From JBDTMC01 sp039934475 (GTDB lineage: Bacteria; Acidobacteriota; Terriglobia; Bryobacterales; Bryobacteraceae), in the NCBI GenBank assembly GCA_039934475.1, contig JBDTMC010000236.1, positions 1 to 11,928 of the forward strand: a DNA stretch of 11,928 nt, written 5' to 3'. The notes below the pieces were generated by a model. The model was not told where the DNA came from. It did not search any database and saw nothing but the letters and a program-made list of their open reading frames with translations. The translations under genes and the position numbers were made by a program. Positions within the stretch are counted from its first letter, which is position 1. Each line of letters starts with the position of its first letter. Of this stretch, positions 6,329 through 11,928 are shown in pieces.

Positions 6329-7147
6329 CTATTTCAAACTCGACGGAAGATGAAATTCTCCTACGGCGACGATCTCCGCAGGACCAGTCATATGAAGTTC
6401 GCTTCCATTCCATGATATTTCTAACGGCCCGGCCGGAGTCGCGACGGTTACAGGAGTTTCCGCCACACCACGCAGCATCGCGGCGGCGGCGGCGCCCGTT
6501 GATCCAGTCCCCGAACTCATGGTTTCCCCTGCGCCTCGTTCCCAAAAGCGGACGTCCACTGTGTGTGGATCCACTTTCCGCACAAAGGACACATTAGTGC
6601 GCCGGGGAAACAAAGGGTGATGCTCGATCAGGCGGCCCACGTCGCGCCAGTCCGCGGGAAAGTCGTCCACAAACACGGCGCACTGCGGATTCCCCACGTT
6701 GAGAAGAGTCACATCCCAGCGCCGGCCCGCGGCCTCCAGTTCGTATCGGATCTCTTCCTGCTTTACCACCGGCGCGCCCATGTTCATGAAGAACTCAAAC
6801 AACAGGCCCTCACGGCGTAAGAGTCGGAGATGTTTGACGCCGGCGCCAGTAGCGATGCGCACTTCCTCGCCGGCCAGTCCCGCATTCACCAGGAATGCCG
6901 CCGCACAGCGCGTGCCGTTACCGGAGATTTCAGACGGACTCCCATCGGAATTGATGAGACGTATGGACCCGTGGCAACCCTTCGGCGCGTCTTTCGACAC
7001 CATCAGCCAGCCGTCTGCGCCAACTCCGGTATGACGATGACAAATGGCGATGGCGTAGGCAACCTCATCTCCAGCGGGAACTTCGTCCGCCCAACTCAGC
7101 AGAAAGTCGTTTCTGGCGCCGTGCGCCTTGGTAAACGGGATAGTCAT
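6329..7147 (-). CDS. dapF: Diaminopimelate epimerase family protein with both catalytic Cys replaced by Ser
   Basis: A 272-residue protein of normal DapF length. DapF interconverts LL- and meso-diaminopimelate in lysine and peptidoglycan synthesis, using two cysteines as acid and base. The scaffold and substrate-binding residues are intact: N13 in HGARNDF, N67 in LINSDGSPSE, N153 in VGNPQC, N185 in RRTNVSF, and E203-R204 in WERGAGET. The first catalytic Cys (E. coli Cys73, CGNGxRC) is Ser75 in ISGNGTRC, and the second (Cys217, ACGSG) is Ser212 in MSSGTG. I checked both codons on the DNA (TCC and TCG). The conserved non-catalytic Cys81 and Cys156 remain. Its ATG overlaps the stop of the glycosyltransferase gene in ATGA, so translation is coupled, and the dehydrogenase gene follows after 9 nt. 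It may be a lineage-specific active variant, a changed activity on another substrate, or an inactive paralogue. Confidence 0.85.
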   Translation of the reverse strand: MTIPFTKAHGARNDFLLSWADEVPAGDEVAYAIAICHRHTGVGADGWLMVSKDAPKGCHGSIRLINSDGSPSEISGNGTRCAAAFLVNAGLAGEEVRIATGAGVKHLRLLRREGLLFEFFMNMGAPVVKQEEIRYELEAAGRRWDVTLLNVGNPQCAVFVDDFPADWRDVGRLIEHHPLFPRRTNVSFVRKVDPHTVDVRFWERGAGETMSSGTGSTGAAAAAMLRGVAETPVTVATPAGPLEISWNGSELHMTGPAEIVAVGEFHLPSSLK

Positions 7148-8652
7148 CTAGACCGCCGGTAGATCTCAATCACCGGCCCTCCCTTAACAGTAATCGTCTT
7201 CACTCGCGGATACCGCGTACCGCGTAATTCCGTCTTCGGCATCGCCGCCGACACCTGGTCGCCCGCGATGGCAACTACCCACTCTTCCCGCAGAAACAGA
7301 TCGGGACGATGGAGCGCCGACGTGAAATGCGGATCGTTGCCTTCGTGCAGCGTCTCCCGCAGAGGAATGCCCGCTTGCCCGAAGATGCCAGTGAGATCGC
7401 CAAACGAAGCCAGGACGCCGGAGTGCGGCGCGTAATTCGCGCGCAGGTAGTCGGCCGCCTGATACGTCCAGGCGCGGCGTGCCTCAGAATTCACTTGCGA
7501 TTCCTTCCACGTGATCCAACTCTCCGGATGTGGATACACCAGCCATGGCGCTACAGCGCAGGCCACCACCAGTGCCGCCACAATGGCGCGCGCCCGTCCG
7601 GGAACGACGGCTACAAGACCTGACGCTGCAAACGCCAACAGAGGTAACGCCGCCAATCCATATCGCGAGTTGTACCAACTGTGCGGCCATAGGTAAGGAA
7701 CGAAGATCGGCGTGCCGGAAGAGTGCATACTCATCACATAGAAGACCGGCCCCAGCAGCAACAAAACCAGGGGCCACCACGCCCGTTTGATCACCGCAAC
7801 AAAGCCGCCGGCGGCGCCCATCCACAGCAGCATGGGACCGGCACAGGAGGTGGCCGCGGAACGGAAGTATAGCCAAGCCAGACCCCAATCGCCGTCACCC
7901 GCATAGCGACCCATCCCGGCATCGAGAGCCTGCTTGTAAATGCCCTTCGCCGAGTACCGTCCGCGATAGAACTCCAGCGCGTCACCATAGAAGACGTAGT
8001 TATGCGCCAGCCACCATAACGGGCCCAGTGAGGCAATGACGCCAAACACGAATGCCCACAGGAAGCGCCGTTTCCTGGCGGTTACCAGAATCGCCAGCGC
8101 GGCAAACGGAATGAGAAACCAGCCGTCGTATCGCGTCATCGCGGCGAAGTTCGAGAGCACAGCGGCCGCCAATACCGCCCATCCCGATTGTGTTTGCGCA
8201 AACAGCACAACCGAGTAGATGAGTCCCAACAGACCGGCGAAATAGACCGCCTCGGTCATGGGTGTCGACTGCAAGTAAAGGAGGTTCGGATTGAGCGCAA
8301 ACAGGGCCACGGCGGTGAACGCGGCGGTGACTGAACCGAGCGTCCGGCGGGTGATGCCGAACAGAAATAGGCCCGCTGCGACAAAGCACGCGCCGACGGG
8401 AATCGATCCAGCCAGGCCGGTGCGCCACCAATCGTTGTTACCGACAAACGGCAGCATCAGCAGATGGAGCACGGGCAGCCACACGGTGCCTAATTGTTCA
8501 TAGCCAGGGTTACGCGAATCGATGATCCGCCGCGCGATGTTGATATGCGCCTGCGCATCGCCGTACCAAAGCAGGCAGCCCTGTCCATAGAACCACCAGA
8601 TAGCGACGGCCGAAACCGCGGCCAGGAAGGCGAAGGCAACCGCGCACTGCAA
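7144..8652 (-). CDS. Polytopic membrane glycosyltransferase, GT-C type (GT39/GT83-like)
   Basis: About 502 residues from the chosen start, with roughly ten hydrophobic helices followed by a C-terminal soluble domain of about 130 residues, likely periplasmic. The first outer loop carries the GT-C acidic motif YGDAQAH (Asp32), the expected catalytic base region, and a second loop has STPMTEAVYF (Glu134), typical of dolichyl/undecaprenyl-phosphate-sugar-dependent transferases. Such enzymes transfer a sugar from a polyprenyl carrier outside the inner membrane; the acceptor is unknown. The start is uncertain. I chose TTG 8652, which leaves a 40-nt gap after the kinase gene and begins at the first membrane helix. 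An in-frame GTG at 8772 would add 40 basic residues but overlap the kinase by 80 nt. Neither has a strong Shine-Dalgarno. The TGA stop overlaps the next ATG (ATGA). Confidence 0.8.
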   Translation of the reverse strand: MQCAVAFAFLAAVSAVAIWWFYGQGCLLWYGDAQAHINIARRIIDSRNPGYEQLGTVWLPVLHLLMLPFVGNNDWWRTGLAGSIPVGACFVAAGLFLFGITRRTLGSVTAAFTAVALFALNPNLLYLQSTPMTEAVYFAGLLGLIYSVVLFAQTQSGWAVLAAAVLSNFAAMTRYDGWFLIPFAALAILVTARKRRFLWAFVFGVIASLGPLWWLAHNYVFYGDALEFYRGRYSAKGIYKQALDAGMGRYAGDGDWGLAWLYFRSAATSCAGPMLLWMGAAGGFVAVIKRAWWPLVLLLLGPVFYVMSMHSSGTPIFVPYLWPHSWYNSRYGLAALPLLAFAASGLVAVVPGRARAIVAALVVACAVAPWLVYPHPESWITWKESQVNSEARRAWTYQAADYLRANYAPHSGVLASFGDLTGIFGQAGIPLRETLHEGNDPHFTSALHRPDLFLREEWVVAIAGDQVSAAMPKTELRGTRYPRVKTITVKGGPVIEIYRRSR

Positions 8653-8658
8653 CCAACT

Positions 8659-8680
8659 GGCGCCATTCCGCAGTGGCGCC
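8659..8680. other. Hairpin between the kinase and glycosyltransferase genes
   Basis: GGCGCCA (8659-8665) and TGGCGCC (8674-8680) form a perfect 7-bp stem with an 8-nt loop. It lies in the 40-nt gap between the kinase stop (8693) and the proposed TTG start (8652). It could tune translation or mRNA processing inside the operon. If the upstream GTG start is used, it lies within the coding region. Confidence 0.3.
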
Positions 8681-8692
8681 GTCTTGTCCCGC

Positions 8693-9610
8693 TCAGAACT
8701 CGGTAGCGTTTTTGAACTCCTGGAAACGCGCGTCGATCTCCTCGCGCGTGAGGGTCCGGAAGCGGTCAACACCGAATCGCTCGCAGCAGAAGCTGCCCAT
8801 CACTGAACCGTAGATTACGGCTCGCCCCAATTCCCGGAAATCGACGGATTCGTCGCGCAAGTCCACACCCTGGCCTGCCAGGTACCCCATGAACCCGCCG
8901 GCGAAACAGTCGCCCGCGCCGGTGGGATCGAACACCGTCTCCAGAAGATAGCCCGGCGCCATAAACACTCGCCCGCGCCGGAACAAGAGCGCCCCGTACT
9001 CGCCGCGTTTGATCACTAGAGTGTTGGGACCAAGGTCCAAGATGCGGTTCGCCGCGCGGCGCAGATTCGTTTCCCCGGAAAGCATCCTCGCCTCAGAATC
9101 GTTCAACAGCAGGAAATCCAGGCCTTTGATAGTCTCCAGCAGTTCCAGCCGGTAATCGCTGATCCAATAGTTCATGGTGTCGCCGCCGGCCAACCGTACA
9201 CCCGGCATTTGCGCGCGAACGGAAGACTGCAGCGCGGGTTGGATGTTACCCAGCATCAGATACGGCTTGCCTTTGTAGAGTTCGGGCAATTTGGGCTGGA
9301 AATTGGCGAACACATTCAGATCGGTCCGCAGCGTTGTGCGGTCGTTCATGTCAGGGGAATAGACACCCTGCCAAAAAAACGTCTTTCCCGGAACACGTTC
9401 CAGACCTTCCAGGCCAACTCCCTTCGAAGAGAGCAGGTCGGCGTCCTCCTGCCCGAAATCTTCCCCGACCACAGCGACTATCTGGGTCTTGGTAAAGAAA
9501 CTGGCGGCAAGCGCGATATAAGTACAGGATCCGCCGAGAATACGGTCTACTTTCCCGTGGGGCGTTTCCACTCCGTCATAGGCGACGGAACCGACAACGA
9601 CAAGCGACAT
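8693..9610 (-). CDS. PfkB-family carbohydrate kinase
   Basis: A 305-residue ribokinase/PfkB-fold sugar or nucleoside kinase. The N-terminal strand MSLVVVGSVAYD leads to the Gly-Gly pair in LGGSCTYIALAA (26-37). The middle has LNDSEARML (169-177, the N-x-x-E Mg/phosphate motif). PfkB signature 2 is DPTGAGDCFAGGFMG (228-242), in which Asp234 is the expected catalytic base and GAGD the anion hole. The substrate is not predictable; the family covers ribose, fructose, adenosine and others. It is the first gene of the minus-strand operon and so probably feeds an activated sugar into the glycan pathway (inference). ATG 9610 has no good Shine-Dalgarno, while a TACAAT box ends 6 nt before it. It may therefore be translated from a leaderless mRNA. 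Confidence 0.9.
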   Translation of the reverse strand: MSLVVVGSVAYDGVETPHGKVDRILGGSCTYIALAASFFTKTQIVAVVGEDFGQEDADLLSSKGVGLEGLERVPGKTFFWQGVYSPDMNDRTTLRTDLNVFANFQPKLPELYKGKPYLMLGNIQPALQSSVRAQMPGVRLAGGDTMNYWISDYRLELLETIKGLDFLLLNDSEARMLSGETNLRRAANRILDLGPNTLVIKRGEYGALLFRRGRVFMAPGYLLETVFDPTGAGDCFAGGFMGYLAGQGVDLRDESVDFRELGRAVIYGSVMGSFCCERFGVDRFRTLTREEIDARFQEFKNATEF

Positions 9611-9616
9611 TTCTCA

Positions 9617-9622
9617 ATTGTA
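9617..9622 (-). promoter_or_regulatory. -10 element for a possibly leaderless kinase transcript
   Basis: On the minus strand TACAAT (9622-9617, in GCTACAATTG) lies 6 nt upstream of the ATG at 9610. Initiation about 7 nt downstream would fall on the start codon itself. This fits the missing Shine-Dalgarno. The -35 region is poor. Confidence 0.4.
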
Positions 9623-9674
9623 GCCGCCACTCCCGGAAAGCCGTAGCCAGAGGCGAATACTCGCCCGATACCGC

Positions 9675-9680
9675 TACAAT
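9675..9680 (+). promoter_or_regulatory. -10 element for the metallophosphoesterase pair
   Basis: TACAAT at 9675-9680, again within GCTACAAT, mirrors the box on the other strand that serves the kinase. The two 8-bp copies (9617-9624 and 9673-9680) are exact inverted repeats 48 nt apart. It lies 9 nt before the TTG at 9690 and 21 nt before the ATG at 9702. No good -35 is visible. Confidence 0.35.
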
Positions 9681-9689
9681 GAAGGTAGT

Positions 9690-10856
9690 TTGTTTCTCAC
9701 AATGGAGCGCCTCGGACGCTGGCTTCCGGATCTCATCGTAATCTCACTGGTCCTGCTGATGCTATTCCAACTCCGGAAATGGACGACTGCGTGGGCTGCT
9801 GCCCGTAGTTCCCGGTGGGGCCGCCCTCTGGCGCAGATTGTCCCGGTGCTACTCGCTTTCTGGCTTCTGTTTGCCCTGGTGCTACGTAGCGCGCGGGTGG
9901 GAGATCTCGTGGATACCTGGTGGCGCAGTTGGATCCGCGCCGGGGGGCTGACGGCGGGCCTGATCATTTTCGGCTTGTTTGTCTGTGCCCTGCTGTGGCG
10001 GCGGATCCCGCAACCCTTCCAGCCGGGACGCCGCCGCCTCTTTCTGGCCGCTCGCGCAGCCGTCTATGCGGCGCCATTCGCCGTCACCGGATTCGGCATG
10101 TTCATCCAGCGGCGCGACTACCAGGTGCGGGAAATCGATCTCCCCATGCCCGGCCTGCCGCGGGAATTGCAGGGGCTCCGCCTCGTCCAGCTGAGCGACA
10201 TCCACCTCAGCCCATTCCTTAGCGAGAAGGATCTGCTCCACGTCATCGGAATGGCCAATGAGACCAAGGCAAACATCGCGCTGGTGACGGGCGATCTGAT
10301 TTCAAACCCCGACGATCCCCTCGATGCTTGTCTGCGCCACCTCAGCACTCTCAAATCCGACGCCGGGATATGGGGTTGTCTCGGAAATCATGAAGCATAC
10401 GCCAATGTCGAAGCTTATACGGCCGAGGCAGGCGCCCGCCTGGGCATCCGCTTCCTGCGCCGGGCAAATGTCGGTCTTCGTTTCGGCGGCGCTACTCTCA
10501 ACTTGGCCGGTATCGATTATGAACGCCGCGGCATTCCTTATCTCCAAGGCGCCGAAGAACTACTGCGGCCGGACGCCGCCAACCTCCTGCTCTCACACAA
10601 TCCCGATGTCTTCGAGACGGCAGCGGATCAGGGTTGGCAGGGCGTGCTTTCCGGCCACACTCATGGCGGCCAGGTTAACGTTGAGATCCTCCATCAGGGT
10701 CTGAACGTTGCAAGATTTTTCACTCCTTACGTGTACGGTCTTTATCGCAAACCGACGTCTTCTATTTACGTGACCCGAGGAATTGGGACCATCGGCATGC
10801 CCGTGCGACTGGGAGCTGCCCCGGAGGTTGCCCTCATACGGCTGTGCGCTTCCTGA
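9690..10856 (+). CDS. Membrane-anchored calcineurin-type metallophosphoesterase (YkuE/YaeI-like)
   Basis: A 388-residue protein (numbered from TTG 9690) with about four hydrophobic helices (13-29, 49-66, 84-103, 119-139) followed by a metallophosphoesterase domain. All dimetal ligands are present: D170 and H172 in LSDIHLSP, D202 in VTGDLI, N233 and H234 in LGNHEAY, H303 in LLSHNPD, and H323 and H325 in SGHTHGGQV. The GHTHGGQ form and the membrane anchor fit the YkuE/YaeI group, which contains phospholipid and UDP-diacylglucosamine hydrolases (LpxG of Chlamydia), so a lipid or lipid A precursor substrate is plausible but unproven. The start may be TTG 9690 (AAGG 4 nt upstream) or ATG 9702. The last 13 nt overlap the next gene, so the pair is co-transcribed. 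It is divergent from the kinase operon. Confidence 0.88.
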   Translation: MFLTMERLGRWLPDLIVISLVLLMLFQLRKWTTAWAAARSSRWGRPLAQIVPVLLAFWLLFALVLRSARVGDLVDTWWRSWIRAGGLTAGLIIFGLFVCALLWRRIPQPFQPGRRRLFLAARAAVYAAPFAVTGFGMFIQRRDYQVREIDLPMPGLPRELQGLRLVQLSDIHLSPFLSEKDLLHVIGMANETKANIALVTGDLISNPDDPLDACLRHLSTLKSDAGIWGCLGNHEAYANVEAYTAEAGARLGIRFLRRANVGLRFGGATLNLAGIDYERRGIPYLQGAEELLRPDAANLLLSHNPDVFETAADQGWQGVLSGHTHGGQVNVEILHQGLNVARFFTPYVYGLYRKPTSSIYVTRGIGTIGMPVRLGAAPEVALIRLCAS

Positions 10857-11587
10857 TTGTGAGTGACATTCACGCTAACTGGACCGCGCTTCAGATGGTC
10901 CTGGCCAACGCCCAAGGCGACTATGACCAGGTTCTCTGCTGCGGGGACCTGGTGGGTTATTCGGCGGAACCCAACGAGGTGGTTTCCTGGGCACGCGCCA
11001 ACACGAAGGCCGTCATCCGCGGCAATCACGACCGCGCCTGTTCTGGTGACGCCAGTGAGTTGGAATGGTTCAATCCTACCGCGCGCGCCGCTGCTGTTTG
11101 GACCCGCAAAACTCTGACGCCGGAAAACACGGCCTGGCTGGCAGGACTGCCGCGAGGGCCACTCCCCATCGACGGCTTTCAGCTGCTGCACGGGTCACCA
11201 GTGGATGAAGACGAGTATGTGGTGAGCACCTTTGACGCGGCGCCGCTCTCCGGCTACATGGAATGGCCACTTTCCTTCTTCGGCCATACTCATCTCCAAG
11301 GCGGCTTCTTTTATCGCCAGAATGGGGTTCGCCGGCTTGTGAAACCTGGCCTCGGCGAAACCGAGTCCGTCTTTTACCTCCAGCCCGACACTAAGTATCT
11401 TGTGAATCCGGGTTCAGTGGGCCAACCGCGCGATGGCGACCCGCGCGCCGCTTACTGCATTTACGAACAGGAAACGCGTGCCATCCTATTCCGGCGAGTG
11501 GAGTACGACATTGCGGATGCACAGCGCCGGATCCGCGCCGCGGGCCTGCCGGAATCGCTGGCTACCCGGCTCGCCGCGGGCGGCTAG
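10844..11587 (+). CDS. Cytosolic metallophosphoesterase, YfcE/MJ0936-like
   Basis: A 247-residue soluble calcineurin-fold phosphoesterase. Metal ligands are D8 and H10 in VSDIHANW, D35 in CCGDLVGYS, N61 and H62 in IRGNHDRA, H116 in LLHGSP, and H148 and H150 in FFGHTHLQGG. The VNPGSVGQPRDGDPRAAY block (187-204) is typical of the small YfcE/MJ0936 phosphodiesterase and ApaH-like group. The real substrate is unknown; candidates are cyclic or dinucleotides and other phosphodiesters. The start is GTG 10844, because the first beta strand (RFLIVSD) begins right there and no in-frame start lies just upstream. It overlaps the previous gene by 13 nt; GGAGG at 10823-10827 is too far away (16 nt) to be ideal, so translational coupling is likely. 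Its TAG stop directly abuts the stop of the convergent GHMP kinase gene. Confidence 0.9.
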   Translation: MRFLIVSDIHANWTALQMVLANAQGDYDQVLCCGDLVGYSAEPNEVVSWARANTKAVIRGNHDRACSGDASELEWFNPTARAAAVWTRKTLTPENTAWLAGLPRGPLPIDGFQLLHGSPVDEDEYVVSTFDAAPLSGYMEWPLSFFGHTHLQGGFFYRQNGVRRLVKPGLGETESVFYLQPDTKYLVNPGSVGQPRDGDPRAAYCIYEQETRAILFRRVEYDIADAQRRIRAAGLPESLATRLAAGG

Positions 11588-11928
11588 CTACTTCTTAGCC
11601 GCGACAATCTTTGGTTTGATCACCGCGACCTGATAGGGCTTCATCTCGTCCACCAACCTCTGGAACATCGCTTCGTCTTGGTAGGCGCCGGTGATAGCTC
11701 CGCCCGAACCGGCGAAGTTGGCACTGGCTCCGGCGCGCCGGGCGGCCTGGATCATCTCCAGGTTTCCCGTGCTGATGGGATACAGGCGGGCCCTAAGATC
11801 GAAATTCTCGTCGATCAACCGGTTCAGCGCGCTATAGTCGCGTTGCAACAGGGCAGCGCGGCCCAGTTGGGCGAGCTCGGCCCAGCGCTGCATGGCTCCG
11901 ATAACTACCGGATCCCCGGCTCGCCAAC
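11588..11928 (-). CDS. GHMP-family kinase, glucuronokinase-like, C-terminal part
   Basis: The frame is open from the right edge to the TAG at 11588, so the N-terminal two thirds lie outside the window (113 complete codons visible). The visible part starts WRAGDPVVIGAMQRWAELAQ, continues with LIDENFDLRARLYPI, and carries GHMP motif 3 in ASANFAGSGGAITGAY. The N-F-D-L-R...GN-x-x-M-I-x-A-A-R-x-x-G-A-S...F-x-G-S-G-G-A pattern is the one I associate with plant glucuronokinase (GlcA to GlcA-1-phosphate) and its bacterial relatives, rather than with mevalonate, homoserine or ispE kinases. A role in uronic acid salvage would suit the nearby UDP-sugar dehydrogenase operon, but this is inference. An internal ATG at 11893 is not the true start, because the reading continues upstream in family-like sequence. 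It is convergent with the phosphoesterase gene with no space between stops. Confidence 0.82.
   Translation of the reverse strand, partial: WRAGDPVVIGAMQRWAELAQLGRAALLQRDYSALNRLIDENFDLRARLYPISTGNLEMIQAARRAGASANFAGSGGAITGAYQDEAMFQRLVDEMKPYQVAVIKPKIVAAKK

Noticed and set aside
5793..6545. Minus-strand open frame of 250 codons spanning the end of dapF and the start of the dehydrogenase gene
   Set aside because: It runs in another frame through two well-supported genes and gives an Arg- and Gly-rich translation with no family resemblance.
1..11928. CRISPR array, insertion sequence, tRNA or rRNA gene
   Set aside because: I saw no regularly spaced repeats, no transposase frame with terminal inverted repeats, and no tRNA-like or rRNA-like stretch; a structured-RNA search was not possible.

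Overview
The window looks like a metagenome-derived contig. Almost all of it (about 285 to 11928) comes from a GC-rich Gram-negative bacterium, most likely an acidobacterium of the Solibacter/Bryobacterales type. I infer this from the protein mix and style: a secreted arylsulfotransferase, a CGC-motif bacilliredoxin, a Tat-exported sugar isomerase, a GT-C glycosyltransferase and a WbpA-type dehydrogenase. I could not run a search to confirm it. The first ~283 bases are different: AT-rich, and on the minus strand they encode the C-terminal part of a Bacteroidota-like ribosomal protein L25. Two truncated genes meet at ~284, which points to a chimeric join in the assembly or, less likely, a real recombination point.

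Layout. (1) 1-283: L25 fragment, minus. (2) 268-1170, minus: secreted protein of unassigned function, cut off at its C-terminus by the join. (3) 1171-1363: intergenic stretch with three dyads and an extended -10 promoter. (4) 1364-3316, minus: secreted arylsulfotransferase-like protein with an N-terminal Ig-like domain and a TTG start. (5) 3500-3937, minus: BrxA/BrxB-type bacilliredoxin, also TTG, divergent from (6) 4039-4971, plus: Tat-exported TIM-barrel sugar isomerase/epimerase. (7) A tight four-gene minus-strand operon, read from 9610 down to 4994: PfkB sugar kinase, GT-C membrane glycosyltransferase, DapF-family epimerase, UDP-sugar 6-dehydrogenase. (8) Divergent from it, 9690-10856 and 10844-11587: two overlapping calcineurin-type metallophosphoesterases. 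(9) 11588-11928, minus: C-terminus of a glucuronokinase-like GHMP kinase, running off the right edge.

The operon combines sugar activation, nucleotide-sugar oxidation, lipid-linked glycosyl transfer and a cell-wall-type epimerase, so it is probably concerned with envelope or extracellular glycan synthesis (inference). The nearby GHMP kinase fits uronic acid metabolism. The most unusual protein is the DapF-family member: both catalytic cysteines are serines (S75 and S212), while the substrate-binding Asn and Glu-Arg residues are kept. I see no CRISPR array, insertion sequence, rRNA or tRNA gene. No gene-free stretch exceeds 300 bases; the longest are 1171-1363 and 3317-3499.
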